DNA of 39,885 nt from an uncultured Clostridia bacterium (GTDB lineage Bacteria; Bacillota; Clostridia; Christensenellales; Aristaeellaceae): assembly GCA_934630705.1 (NCBI GenBank), contig CAKTWP010000017.1:1-39885 (forward strand), given 5' to 3'. Under the pieces are notes generated by a model that saw only the letters and a list, made by a program, of their open reading frames with translations, did not search any database and was not told where the DNA came from. The stretch's first letter is position 1, and the number at the start of each line of letters is the position of its first letter. The translations under genes and the position numbers were made by a program. Of the stretch, positions 1 to 8,032 are shown one piece after another.

Positions 1-25
1 CGGACGAACGAATCATTCCGAAAAC

Positions 26-68
26 CCCCGGTCAACAGGTTGACCGGGGCCTGAGCGAACGCTCAGGC
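26..68. other. two adjacent perfect hairpins at the left edge
   Basis: Two back-to-back inverted repeats are visible: a 10-bp stem at 26-35/40-49 (CCCCGGTCAA with TTGACCGGGG) and a 9-bp stem at 49-57/60-68 (GCCTGAGCG with CGCTCAGGC). Neither is followed by a T-run, so neither is a standard terminator. They lead into the hairpin repeat at 108-320. The gene they belong to lies outside the window. Confidence 0.5.
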
Positions 69-107
69 GCTGCCGCGAGACGCAGCAACACATCCGTTCC
101 TGCTGCC

Positions 108-334
108 TCACACAGAAACCCGTTGATTCTTTAAGACCAAGCTCCATTGTGAACCGGGTCCAGGGAGGAACTCCCTGGTGGGGGTGTGGGGCGCATAGCC
201 CCACATCGTTTCCTCCCGTATCACACAGAAATCTGTTGATTTCCTAAAACCAAGTAAAGTTGTGTACCGGGCTCCAAGGGCAACGCCCTTGGCGGGGTGT
301 GGGGCGCATAGCCCCACATCCTCCCCCCCCCCCC
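108..334. repeat. two tandem copies of a ~110-bp double-hairpin element, then a C12 tract
   Basis: Unit 1 (108-220) and unit 2 (221-about 322) both start TCACACAGAAA and both hold two hairpins. The first hairpin is CCAGGGAG/CTCCCTGG (160-178) in unit 1 and CCAAGGGC/GCCCTTGG (274-292) in unit 2, so its paired bases change together. The second hairpin, TGTGGGGC-GCATA-GCCCCACA, is identical in both (185-205, 298-318). Sequence outside the stems is more diverged. A run of 12 C follows at 323-334. No open reading frame here looks real. The element ends about 100 bp before the first gene and may be a dispersed intergenic repeat. Confidence 0.7.
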
Positions 335-431
335 TCTTGTCACAAAATTGTAAAACATTTTTCAAAATCGGCAGGAATTCCGAGCCGAAGCGCGAAATAC
401 AAAGAGTTAAGCTTTAGAGCAGGAGGAAGCC

Positions 432-1949
432 ATGCAGCCGCCGCAAGGGCCTTATCAGCCAGATTATCCCGCTGCCGCGCCGGGGGAAGCGCCGCAATGG
501 ACGCAGATGCCGCTGCCCCATCAGGGCACGCAGCAGTCCACGCCCGGCCAAGCACCGCCGCCGCTGCAAATGCCGGCGTACCCGCAAATGCCGGGGAACG
601 GCCAGATGGGCCAGGGCCAGCCGCAGAATCCGCAGGCCCCTTATCCCGCAGGCTCGTATGCCCCCGGACAGATGCCCCCGCCGCCCCAGCAGATGGTGGG
701 CATGCATCCCCAGCAGGGGGTGTATCAGCCGCCGAAAACCGGCATGCCCCGGGCGAAAAAAAAGAATAATAAGGGCGTGTATATTGCGCTGATTGTGCTG
801 GTGGTGGGCTTTGCGGCATTCGCCATCCTGCGGATGCTGGCTCCGGGCCAGGTGGCGTATGGATATGTGCAGGCAGGCTCCCTCAGCGCCCGGTATACCG
901 GCGACGCCGTGGTGGTGCGCAATGAAACGGTGTATACCCAGGACGGCGTGTCGCAGATTGATTACGAGGTGGACGAAGGCGCGGAGGTGAACCGGGCGGA
1001 TCTGGTGGCCACGGTGTATTCCTCCGGCTTCAGCGCCAAGGAATGGACTACCCTGCAAAACTACCGCGACCAGATCAAGGAATACCATAAAACCCTGATT
1101 GCCAACGCCGCCGCGGATACCCGGCTGATTTCGCTGATGAGCAAGGTGAAGGAGCGGGCGCTGGAAGCCCAGCGGCTGGTGCAGGGGGCGCAGGGCAGCC
1201 TGACGGCTCAGGAATCGCTGCTGCAGGGGGCCATGCAGGATCTGCAGATTTATCTGAAGCAGAAATATCCCGACGATCAGAAGCTGACCCGCCTTTACGA
1301 TGACGAGAATACGCAGCTCCAGCGCATTTCCTCCTGGACCAAGCAGTACGCCGCCACAACGGCGGGCCGGGTGAGCTTCTATACGGACGGGTTTGAAACC
1401 GCCCTGAACATGAACAATTACGGCGATTATTCCCCTGCCCAGGTGCGCAGCATGTATAAGGGCAATATCCCCAGCACGGGGGAGAGCTACTCCCGAAATA
1501 CCGTGGCCATCTACCGGGTGGTGCGGGAGGATAGCTGGGTGGTGCTGATGCTGTGCAACGAGATGGAATGGACGCCCGTGACCGGCCGCACCTATAAGTT
1601 GCTGATCGAGAGCTTTGACAACACCATCGTGGACGCGACCGTGGACTCCTTTACCCGTTCCGGCGGTGAGCTGCTGGTGCGGCTGAAGATCACGGATACC
1701 TCTGCGCTTCCCAGCGTGCTGTATATCCGTTCGTGCCAGGTGCAGCTGGGCGAAAGCGTGAACAGCCTGATGGTGCCCAGCCGGGCCATTTATATGAAGG
1801 ATGGGCGTAAGGGCGTGGTAATGTCCACCGAGGGCGGCGAATACTGGACCGCCGTGGAGGTTATCTCCGACGATGGGAAGGAAGCCTATATCATTCCCGA
1901 AAAGCCCGGCGTGCTCTATGAGGGCGTGCGCATCCGGCTGACCTTCTGA
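432..1949 (+). CDS. HlyD-like single-pass membrane protein at the head of the division cluster
   Basis: This 505-residue protein starts at ATG 432 behind AGGAGG (421-426). Residues 1-108 are low-complexity Pro/Gln/Met, followed by a basic RAKKKNN stretch and one membrane segment (about 116-137). The extracytoplasmic part begins with a barrel-like stretch resembling the lipoyl/barrel-sandwich half of HlyD-type adaptors, has a helical hairpin (about 205-310), and returns to beta-rich sequence ending in a second adaptor-like barrel. The topology and domain order fit an HlyD-family adaptor. No transporter partner is adjacent. Instead it leads a cell-division operon: YlmE starts 31 nt after its stop. 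Its Pro/Gln-rich cytoplasmic tail resembles that of the neighbouring SepF. The family call is moderately safe; a role in division is inferred from context only. Confidence 0.75.
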   Translation: MQPPQGPYQPDYPAAAPGEAPQWTQMPLPHQGTQQSTPGQAPPPLQMPAYPQMPGNGQMGQGQPQNPQAPYPAGSYAPGQMPPPPQQMVGMHPQQGVYQPPKTGMPRAKKKNNKGVYIALIVLVVGFAAFAILRMLAPGQVAYGYVQAGSLSARYTGDAVVVRNETVYTQDGVSQIDYEVDEGAEVNRADLVATVYSSGFSAKEWTTLQNYRDQIKEYHKTLIANAAADTRLISLMSKVKERALEAQRLVQGAQGSLTAQESLLQGAMQDLQIYLKQKYPDDQKLTRLYDDENTQLQRISSWTKQYAATTAGRVSFYTDGFETALNMNNYGDYSPAQVRSMYKGNIPSTGESYSRNTVAIYRVVREDSWVVLMLCNEMEWTPVTGRTYKLLIESFDNTIVDATVDSFTRSGGELLVRLKITDTSALPSVLYIRSCQVQLGESVNSLMVPSRAIYMKDGRKGVVMSTEGGEYWTAVEVISDDGKEAYIIPEKPGVLYEGVRIRLTF

Positions 1950-1979
1950 GGCAAAACCGGGAAAAGGAGGCGGAAAGGC

Positions 1980-2654
1980 ATGGAGGATTCCCTGGCGGCC
2001 CGGGTGCAAAGGGTGCAGGAAACGCTGAAGCGGGAAAGCGCCCCCTGGGGACGGATTCCCAAGCTCGTCGCTGTGACCAAATACGCATCTCCGGAGCAGA
2101 TTCTGCCCCTGCGGGAGCTGGGCGTCACCGATATTGGCGAGAACCGGGTGCAGGTTCTGCGGGATAAACTGCCTTTTCTCAATGAAAAATTTTCAATCCA
2201 CCTCATTGGACGGTTGCAAACCAACAAAGTTAAATATATAATAAAAGATGTATGCATGATCCAATCCGTGGATCATCTGGCCCTGGCCCAGGAAATCGAC
2301 CGCCAGGCCGGAAAGGCGAACCGGCGGATGCCGGTGCTTTTGCAGGTGAATATCGCCAGAGAACCGCAAAAGGGCGGCGTGAGGGAGGAAGAGCTGCTGC
2401 CGCTGCTGAAAAGCTGCGCGGCGCTGCCGCATCTCCAGGTGCAGGGCCTGATGGCCATCATGCCCCTTGGCGCGGAAACGGATACATTGGAAGCATTGTT
2501 CGCCCGGATGCGCGGACTGTATGAAATGTGCGCGGCGGAAGCCGTCGCGGGTACGGACATCCGCGAATTATCCATGGGCATGAGCCAGGACTATGGCCTG
2601 GCGGCCCGAGCGGGCGCCACGATGGTGCGCGTGGGCTCGGCGCTATTTCGATAA
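1980..2654 (+). CDS. ylmE: YggS/YlmE-family PLP-binding protein
   Basis: The protein has 224 residues, the usual length for the YggS/PLPBP family of single-domain PLP carriers that buffer pyridoxal phosphate and affect amino-acid homeostasis without known enzyme activity. The PLP-lysine motif is visible near residue 32 (KLVAVTKYAS), then DIGENRVQ, a HLIGRLQTNK motif and the C-terminal LSMGMSQDY with a GSALFR end. The start is ATG 1980 behind AAAAGGAGG. As in other Bacillota it lies directly upstream of sepF (the gap to the sepF ATG is 19 nt). Around 2186-2250 the base composition drops locally, but the motif there is intact. Confidence 0.95.
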   Translation: MEDSLAARVQRVQETLKRESAPWGRIPKLVAVTKYASPEQILPLRELGVTDIGENRVQVLRDKLPFLNEKFSIHLIGRLQTNKVKYIIKDVCMIQSVDHLALAQEIDRQAGKANRRMPVLLQVNIAREPQKGGVREEELLPLLKSCAALPHLQVQGLMAIMPLGAETDTLEALFARMRGLYEMCAAEAVAGTDIRELSMGMSQDYGLAARAGATMVRVGSALFR

Positions 2655-2673
2655 AGCAGGAGGAACAAGTGGG

Positions 2674-3648
2674 ATGGGAAACGGGAATTTCTTCGAGAGC
2701 CTGAAGCAGAAGGCGCGGGCGCTGTATAACAACTTCTTCTACGAGGGCGAGGAAGCCCCCGCTCCCCGGATGGAAGAAACCTATCCGCCCCAGCAGATGG
2801 AGCAGCAGCAGCCCTATTATCAGCAGGCTCCCCAGAATTATCAGCAGCCCTATCAGGGCTATCAGCAGTCCCAGGCATATCAGGCCGCCCAGGCCTATCA
2901 GGCTCCCCAGAACCCCGCGTATCAGCAGCCCGCCCCCCAGCAGCAGCCCTTCCAGGCCCCTGCCCGGAACCGGCGGGCGCAGCAGCATGCAGCCCAGCAG
3001 GAAAACAATGTGGTGGATTTTAATGCGGTCTACCAGCAGTCCCTCTATCAGCAGCCCGGCGCGGCCGCTCAGCAGCAGCTGTCCCAGATCGCCAATCCCT
3101 ATCAGCCGGAGGCCCAGCCCCAGAGCACAGGCGCGCTGCTCAGCGCCCGGGTGATTAACGCCCGGGGCATGGGCGATTGCCGCAGCGCCATCACCCTGCT
3201 GCGCAACGGGGATGCGGTGCTGATCGTGCTGGAAAACGTCACCGATCCCGCCGAGATGCGCCGGCTGGTGGACACCCTCAGCGGCGCGTGCTATTCCCTG
3301 ACCGCCACGATTACCAAGGTATCCCGCTATGGGGTGTACCTGCTGGCCCCGCAGACCATGACCGTCTATGCCGATCAGGCCACCAATCAGATGAACGGCG
3401 CGCCCGTCCGGGCTCAGCGGCCCATGTATCAGCCGGGGATGAGCGCCGGGCAGCGGCCTATGTATCAGCCCCAGAGCGTGTATCAGCAGCCCCAGCAAAA
3501 CGGCGGGTTCACCCAGCGCGCCGCCGCGCCGGAGGAAGCGGCGCAGCCCTTCTACGCCCGCACCGCCCCCCAGGAGGCTCAGACCCCCGCATTTTCCACT
3601 CAGCCCGCAGGCTATGGCTATGCCCCGGATGAGGCGGTCAATCAGTAA
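2674..3648 (+). CDS. sepF: SepF cell-division protein with long Gln/Pro/Tyr-rich arms
   Basis: SepF tethers and bundles FtsZ at the membrane. ATG 2674 is chosen because AGGAGG (2658-2663) precedes it and the resulting N-terminus (MGNGNFFESLKQKARAL) is an amphipathic helix typical of SepF membrane binding. An upstream in-frame ATG at 2593 lies inside ylmE. The conserved SepF core is at about residues 155-235, including DCRSAITLLRNGDAVLIVLE and the VSRYGVYLLAP strand. The protein has 324 residues against roughly 150 for typical SepF. The excess is a Gln/Pro/Tyr-rich linker (about 40-150, rich in YQQ and YQAPQ repeats) and a similar C-terminal tail (about 236-324). These look intrinsically disordered. 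Confidence 0.93.
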   Translation: MGNGNFFESLKQKARALYNNFFYEGEEAPAPRMEETYPPQQMEQQQPYYQQAPQNYQQPYQGYQQSQAYQAAQAYQAPQNPAYQQPAPQQQPFQAPARNRRAQQHAAQQENNVVDFNAVYQQSLYQQPGAAAQQQLSQIANPYQPEAQPQSTGALLSARVINARGMGDCRSAITLLRNGDAVLIVLENVTDPAEMRRLVDTLSGACYSLTATITKVSRYGVYLLAPQTMTVYADQATNQMNGAPVRAQRPMYQPGMSAGQRPMYQPQSVYQQPQQNGGFTQRAAAPEEAAQPFYARTAPQEAQTPAFSTQPAGYGYAPDEAVNQ

Positions 3649-3688
3649 AAATCCTTTTTCGTTTGCCCCCTGAAAGGAGGAAAACGCT

Positions 3689-3949
3689 GTGTTAGTAATT
3701 TCGATCATTCGTCAGCTGCTCAGTTTATATGCGCTGCTGCTGCTGGTTGATCTGGTTCTGCCCTATGTGACCACCGCCCAGCAGCCGTGGATGGCCGTGC
3801 TGGCCCGGATCTGTGAGCCTGCCATTCAGGTGGGCAATCGGGTGGCGGCCAAGCTGATCCCTGAGCGGCGCACGAAAGTAAACGTGGGCGTGATTACGGC
3901 CATCGTGCTTTGCTATGTGGCTCGGCTGGTGCTGGGTCTGTTTGCGTGA
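3689..3949 (+). CDS. YggT/YlmG-family membrane protein
   Basis: The start is GTG 3689, chosen because AAAGGAGG (3673-3680) sits 8 nt upstream. The 86-residue product has two hydrophobic segments (about 3-27 and 66-85) separated by a short loop with a conserved-looking EPAIQVGNRV stretch, the layout of the YggT family. YggT proteins are small integral membrane proteins encoded next to sepF and implicated in division and membrane organisation; their biochemistry is unsettled. The gene lies between sepF and divIVA, in the usual order, but ylmH, often found between yggT and divIVA, is absent. Confidence 0.88.
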   Translation: MLVISIIRQLLSLYALLLLVDLVLPYVTTAQQPWMAVLARICEPAIQVGNRVAAKLIPERRTKVNVGVITAIVLCYVARLVLGLFA

Positions 3950-3990
3950 AGGATATGATTCGGCCCAAGGCCGCGAAAGGAGTTTGACCT

Positions 3991-4524
3991 ATGCCCATTA
4001 CCGTTGCCATGATTGAAGAAAAAGAATTCAAGACCAAGATGCGCGGATACGATCCCGAGGAAGTGGATGAGTTTCTTGACGAAATCTGCGACGAAATGGT
4101 AGCCATGCAGGAGGAAATCGCTACCCTGCAGGCCCGTCTGGCTCAGGCTCCCCGGAGCAATCAGGCGGCCTTTGCGCCTGCTCCTGCTGCGGTGCCCGTG
4201 CCTGCTCCCGCGCCGGTGATGAAAGAGCCGGTGAAGGAACCGGCACGCGAGGACGGCAGCGAAGCGGCGCAGAAGCTGCTGGCTCGGGCCCAGAAGGTGT
4301 ACGACGAGACCGTTGCCGACGCCAAGGCCGAAGCGGATAAGATTCTTGCGGGCGCCCATCAGCGGGCGGACGCGGGGCTGGAAGCGCTGGAGGATGAAAA
4401 GGCGGCGCTGGAGGATGAGATCAAGAGCCTCAAGGCCGCGGCCAAGGATTATCGGGATCGGTTCCAGCGGCTGCTGGACGATCAGCAGCATGTGCTGAAC
4501 GCGGAAAGCAAGCTGTTTGAATAA
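3991..4524 (+). CDS. divIVA: DivIVA-domain cell-division/polarity protein
   Basis: The 177-residue protein starts at ATG 3991 behind AAAGGAG. The N-terminal membrane-binding DivIVA signature is clear (KEFKTKMRGYDPEEVDEFLD, residues about 11-30), followed by a coiled coil, a Pro/Ala linker (about 60-85) and a second long coiled coil (about 90-165). DivIVA binds negatively curved membrane and recruits division or pole-associated factors. It is the last gene of the division cluster; ileS, which commonly follows, is replaced by a structured leader and a ROK kinase. Confidence 0.93.
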   Translation: MPITVAMIEEKEFKTKMRGYDPEEVDEFLDEICDEMVAMQEEIATLQARLAQAPRSNQAAFAPAPAAVPVPAPAPVMKEPVKEPAREDGSEAAQKLLARAQKVYDETVADAKAEADKILAGAHQRADAGLEALEDEKAALEDEIKSLKAAAKDYRDRFQRLLDDQQHVLNAESKLFE

Positions 4525-4660
4525 AGGGCATGCTCCGCGGGAAGGAATGATCGGCGGCCGTTCCCGGGCGGCGCGTCTGCATTCCCGCAGACGGCTGCGC
4601 TGAATGGATGCATCACAATTTGCGCTTGGCGCTGGAACAGGCGCCGGGCGTTTTTTTATC
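4525..4660 (+). ncRNA. structured leader/attenuator candidate before the ROK kinase gene
   Basis: The 150-nt gap between divIVA and the ROK gene is highly structured. One long hairpin is GCGGC..GTCTGC-ATTCCC-GCAGAC..GCTGC (4568-4598), and a weaker CGGGAA/TTCCCG pair lies upstream. The last element is an intrinsic terminator (4623-4657) that ends 4 nt before the ribosome-binding site. I see no T-box motif and recognise no riboswitch consensus. It may simply end the division operon with some read-through, or it may be a regulated attenuator. Confidence 0.4.
4623..4657 (+). terminator. Rho-independent terminator abutting the ROK ribosome-binding site
   Basis: A 10-bp stem (CGCTTGGCGC with GCGCCGGGCG, two G-U pairs) and an 8-nt loop are followed by seven T (4651-4657). 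AAAGGAGG of the next gene starts at 4661. Confidence 0.85.
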
Positions 4661-4676
4661 AAAGGAGGAAACTGCC

Positions 4677-5546
4677 ATGCGGTATGGCGCGCTGGAAGGC
4701 GGCGGCACGAAGATGGTGCTGGCCGTGGCAGACGAAAACATGAATATCCTGACGCGGGAAAGCATCCCCACCACCCTGCCCGAGGAAACCATGGAGCGGA
4801 TGATTGCGTTTTTCCGGGAAAACCCGGTGGACGCGCTGGGCGTAGGCTGCTTTGGACCGCTGGATCTGAACCCCGCATCCCCCACCTATGGCTATATCAC
4901 CAAGACCCCCAAGCTCGCCTGGCGGGATTATCCCCTGCTGCCGGAATTTGAAAAGGCGCTGGGCGTGCCCTGCGCCATCGATACGGACGTGAACGCCGCG
5001 GTGCTGTGCGAAGCGGAAAAGGGCGCGGCCAGGGGGCTGAAAAACTGCGTGTATGTCACCATCGGCACCGGCATTGGCGGCGGCGTGTATTGCGAGGGCA
5101 ATCTGGTGCATGGCCTGATGCATCCCGAGCTGGGCCATTTCCTGCTTTCTCCCCATCCGGATGATCCCATGCCCCAGGGCATTTGCCCCTATCACGGCAG
5201 CTGCCTGGAGGGCCTGGCCAGCGGCCCTGCCATTGAAAAGCGCTGGGGCAAGTCTGCCAAGGAGCTGCCCCCGGATCATCCCGCCTGGGCGCTGGAAGCC
5301 CATTATCTGGCCCAGATGTGCGTGGCGGCACTAATGATCCTGTCTCCGGAAAAGATCGTGCTGGGCGGCGGCGTGATGGGGCAGAAGCATCTGTTCCCCA
5401 TAATCCGCAAGGAAACCCTGCGGCTGCTGAACGGCTATCTTTGCTGCGTGGAGAATCTGGATGATGTGATCGTGCCTCCCGCCTGCTTCCCGGACAGCGG
5501 GCTCCTGGGCTCCCTGCTGCTGGCGAAAAAGGCGCTGAAAAAATGA
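4677..5546 (+). CDS. ROK-family fructokinase/mannokinase
   Basis: This 289-residue sugar kinase phosphorylates a hexose, most likely fructose or mannose, with ATP. ATG 4677 follows AAAGGAGG at 8 nt; an in-frame ATG at 4608 lies before the terminator and is rejected. The N-terminal phosphate-binding loop is ALEGGGTKMVLAV. The second ATP motif is TIGTGIGGGVY. The ROK zinc motif with fructokinase-type spacing is H-P-E-L-G-H, then GICPYHGSCLEGLASGPA, as in bacterial GmuE/ScrK-like fructokinases. The gene overlaps tatD by 4 nt (ATGA), so the two are translationally coupled. Confidence 0.9.
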   Translation: MRYGALEGGGTKMVLAVADENMNILTRESIPTTLPEETMERMIAFFRENPVDALGVGCFGPLDLNPASPTYGYITKTPKLAWRDYPLLPEFEKALGVPCAIDTDVNAAVLCEAEKGAARGLKNCVYVTIGTGIGGGVYCEGNLVHGLMHPELGHFLLSPHPDDPMPQGICPYHGSCLEGLASGPAIEKRWGKSAKELPPDHPAWALEAHYLAQMCVAALMILSPEKIVLGGGVMGQKHLFPIIRKETLRLLNGYLCCVENLDDVIVPPACFPDSGLLGSLLLAKKALKK

Positions 5547-6328
5547 CGGAAACAGCGTTGCGTGTGTTCGACACCCACTGCCACCTGGACGATGAAAAGT
5601 TTGCCCCCGACCGGGAGGAAGCCTATCAGCGGATGCTGGCGGCAGGGGTGAGCCGGTGCGTCTGCGTGGGCAGCGATTTGCCCTCCTCCCGGCGCTGCCT
5701 GGATTTTGCCGCGTCCCACGAGGGCGTGTATGCCGCGGCAGGGGTGCATCCCCACGAAGCCCAGGCCGCGCCTGCGGATTATCTGCTGCAGCTGCGCGAT
5801 CTGCTGCGCGAAGAAAAGGTCGTGGCGCTGGGGGAAATCGGGCTGGATTATTTTTACGATTTCTCTCCCCGGGATGTGCAGAAGCGGGTGCTGCAGGAGC
5901 AGCTGGATCTGGCGGTTGCGCTGGATAAACCGGTGATTTTCCATATCCGGGACGCCCATGGCGATATGATCGATCTGTTCCGCGCCCGTTCCTCGCTGCC
6001 TGCCGGGGTGATTCACTGCTTTTCCGGCAGTGCGGAAACGGCCCGGGAATATGTGAAGATGGGATTTTATATTTCCTTCGCCGGGGCGCTGACCTTCAAA
6101 AAAGCGCCTCACTTGTGGGATGCGGCCAGGGCCGTGCCGCCGGAGCGGCTGCTGGTGGAAACGGACAGCCCCTATCTTTCCCCCGAGCCCCTGCGGGGCA
6201 GGCGCAATGAACCGGCCAATGTGGTCTGGGTGCTGAAAAAGCTGGCGGCGCTGCGGGAAATCCCCGAGGATGAAATGGCCCGGATTACCTTTGAAAACGC
6301 CCGGCGGTTTTATCGCCTGCCGGATTAA
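5543..6328 (+). CDS. tatD: TatD-family metal-dependent hydrolase/DNase
   Basis: The 261-residue TIM-barrel hydrolase starts at ATG 5543, overlapping the ROK stop by 4 nt. All metal ligands are visible: DTHCHLDD near residue 10, GEIGLDYFYD near 97, VIFHIRDA near 132, IHCFSG near 155 and the terminal ETDSPYLSPEP near 207. TatD enzymes are 3'-5' exonucleases or deoxyribonucleases involved in DNA repair and degradation. The length is typical. The gene is the second of a short operon with the ROK kinase. Confidence 0.94.
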   Translation: MTETALRVFDTHCHLDDEKFAPDREEAYQRMLAAGVSRCVCVGSDLPSSRRCLDFAASHEGVYAAAGVHPHEAQAAPADYLLQLRDLLREEKVVALGEIGLDYFYDFSPRDVQKRVLQEQLDLAVALDKPVIFHIRDAHGDMIDLFRARSSLPAGVIHCFSGSAETAREYVKMGFYISFAGALTFKKAPHLWDAARAVPPERLLVETDSPYLSPEPLRGRRNEPANVVWVLKKLAALREIPEDEMARITFENARRFYRLPD

Positions 6329-6415
6329 GCGGGATGGAAACGCCTTCCTCCATCGTTTGTATGGCAGGGGGCAAGCCCCTGAAAAAAGGAAACGCATGAA
6401 GATGGAGGACAGGCC

Positions 6416-6955
6416 GTGAAGTATCTGCGCAGGCTGATCTGGTATATCTGCACCCGGCTGCTGGTAATCTGCTGCGTGCTGGGGCTGATTATCATGGCGT
6501 TTTATTTTTCCATGAACGCCACCAACAGCTATATCCTGCTCAAGGATGGCATGGCCAAGCGTGCCCAGGTGATTATGATGGGCGAGGATGTGGATCTGAG
6601 CAGCTATTTTTCCGCCGCCTATCTGGAGCGGGATTCCCGGCTGGCGGAGGCCCGCAACGGCCAATCCACCTATCAGACCGATTATAACATTACCGGCTTT
6701 GACCATCGGATTACCATGAACTGGTTCTGGTGCTGGCCCTGGGAGGATACCGCCCGGGCCACCATCACCGAGCGGATTCCCGCCATTGACGGCAAGCTGA
6801 AAAGCAGCACCCGGGAAGCCGCTGCGGCCTCGGGCGTGACGCTGGCGGCCACGCCCAAATGGCAGACCACCCAGTATTCCGTAATTCTCACCCGGGAAAA
6901 CGGCCAATGGCATATCAAGAATATGAGCGTGATTAAGGTGCTCAATGATGAATGA
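6416..6955 (+). CDS. single-pass membrane protein of unknown function
   Basis: I do not recognise this 179-residue protein. It has a basic N-terminus (KYLRRLIW), one membrane segment (about 10-35) and an extracytoplasmic domain of about 140 residues. That domain ends in a beta-rich stretch reading YSVILTRENGQWHIKNMSV, reminiscent of extracellular NTF2-like or YfaZ-like folds but not assignable. GTG 6416 is chosen with GGAGG at 6404-6408. A 7-codon ATG reading frame (6396-6419) ends inside this start and might couple translation. The last 11 nt overlap the dus gene. Confidence 0.75.
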   Translation: MKYLRRLIWYICTRLLVICCVLGLIIMAFYFSMNATNSYILLKDGMAKRAQVIMMGEDVDLSSYFSAAYLERDSRLAEARNGQSTYQTDYNITGFDHRITMNWFWCWPWEDTARATITERIPAIDGKLKSSTREAAAASGVTLAATPKWQTTQYSVILTRENGQWHIKNMSVIKVLNDE

Positions 6956-7919
6956 GGTTCGGGGCCAGGCCCCGCAATTATATCTGGCGCCCATGGCGGG
7001 CATTACGGATCAGGTGTTTCGCCGGCTGTGTTTTCAGCATGGCTGTGATCAGGCCACCACGGAAATGGTTTCCGCCCAGGGCTTTTTAACTGCGCCCGCC
7101 GATCGCAATGCCTATCAGTTTCTGCTGGCCCGGTATCCGGAGGAGGGGCCGCTGGCGGTGCAGATTTTCGGATGTGCGCCGGGGTTTATGGAGGAAGCCG
7201 CCGCCCGGCTGACAGAGCTTGGGCGATTCACGGCCATTGACGTGAACATGGGCTGCCCGGCGCAGAAGGTGGTGGGCGGCCAGAGCGGCAGCGCGCTGAT
7301 GAAAACGCCGGAGCTGGCGGCGCGGATTGTTTCGCGGATGAAGAAGGCCACGCTGCTGCCCATCACGGTGAAAATGCGCATTGGCTGGGATGAAGACCAC
7401 AAAAACGCCGTGGCCTTTGCCCAGGCGGTAGCGGACGCGGGGGCGGACGCGCTGACCGTCCATGGCCGCACGCGGATGCAGCAGTACGCCGGGAAGGCAG
7501 ACTGGGAGATGATCGCTCGGGTGCGGGAGGCCGTTTCCGTGCCGGTAATTGCCAACGGGGATATTGTGGACGGCGAAACGGCGCTGGCCGCGGCGCGGAT
7601 TACGGGCTGCAGCGGGCTGGCCATTGGCCGGGGCGCGCTGGGCAATCCCTGGGTTTTTGAGGAGATCAGGGCGGCCTTTGCGGGGGAGCCTTATCAGCGG
7701 CCCGGCTTTTCACAGGTGATGGACACGGCGCTTGCCCACGCCCGGGCCATGGCAGCTTGGAAAGGGGAGCGCAGCGCGCTGCTGGAAATGCGCAAGCATT
7801 TTGGCTGGTACGTCTCCGGCCGCCGGGGCGCCGCCCTCGCCCGCACGAAAATCAACCTGGCCCAGTCCCTGGACGAGGTGGAGGCGATTCTGCGCACGCT
7901 TGCGGAAAACGAAGAATAA
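6945..7919 (+). CDS. dusB: tRNA-dihydrouridine synthase, DusB/Nifr3 type
   Basis: The FMN- and NADPH-dependent enzyme reduces uridine to dihydrouridine in the tRNA D-loop. The 324-residue sequence shows LAPMAGITDQVFR at the N-terminus, the catalytic cysteine in DVNMGCPAQKV (about residue 103), KMRIGWDE, TVHGRTRMQQYAGKADW, the FMN-binding ANGDI and GRGALGNPW. The start is ATG 6945 (ATG 6948 is also possible); it overlaps the previous gene's stop. The C-terminal helical domain ends at 7919, followed by a large hairpin at 7949-7993. Confidence 0.93.
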   Translation: MMNEVRGQAPQLYLAPMAGITDQVFRRLCFQHGCDQATTEMVSAQGFLTAPADRNAYQFLLARYPEEGPLAVQIFGCAPGFMEEAAARLTELGRFTAIDVNMGCPAQKVVGGQSGSALMKTPELAARIVSRMKKATLLPITVKMRIGWDEDHKNAVAFAQAVADAGADALTVHGRTRMQQYAGKADWEMIARVREAVSVPVIANGDIVDGETALAAARITGCSGLAIGRGALGNPWVFEEIRAAFAGEPYQRPGFSQVMDTALAHARAMAAWKGERSALLEMRKHFGWYVSGRRGAALARTKINLAQSLDEVEAILRTLAENEE

Positions 7920-7938
7920 ATGACGTAAAGAATCAAGT

Positions 7939-7993
7939 AAAAAATTAAGCGGGGGAAACCGTTCTTTGGAGGCCAAAGAACGGTTTCCCCCGC
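7939..7993 (-). terminator. terminator with a perfect 21-bp stem for the minus-strand lipoprotein pair
   Basis: The arms 7949-7969 and 7973-7993 are perfect complements with a 3-nt loop. On the minus strand the hairpin is followed by TTAATTTTTT (7939-7948), which makes it an intrinsic terminator for genes transcribed leftward. On the plus strand it lies 30 nt after dusB but has no T-run. Confidence 0.8.
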
Positions 7994-8032
7994 ACCCCTT
8001 TCCAAGAAAGCCGGCTTTTCATCTTGCAAAGT

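Noticed and set aside
4608..4676. Longer N-terminus of the ROK kinase from ATG 4608
   Set aside because: It would be translated through the terminator hairpin and has no ribosome-binding site; ATG 4677 has an ideal one.
6396..6419. Seven-codon leader ORF before the unknown membrane protein
   Set aside because: No distinctive residue content and a poor ribosome-binding site; overlap of its stop with the GTG start may be chance.
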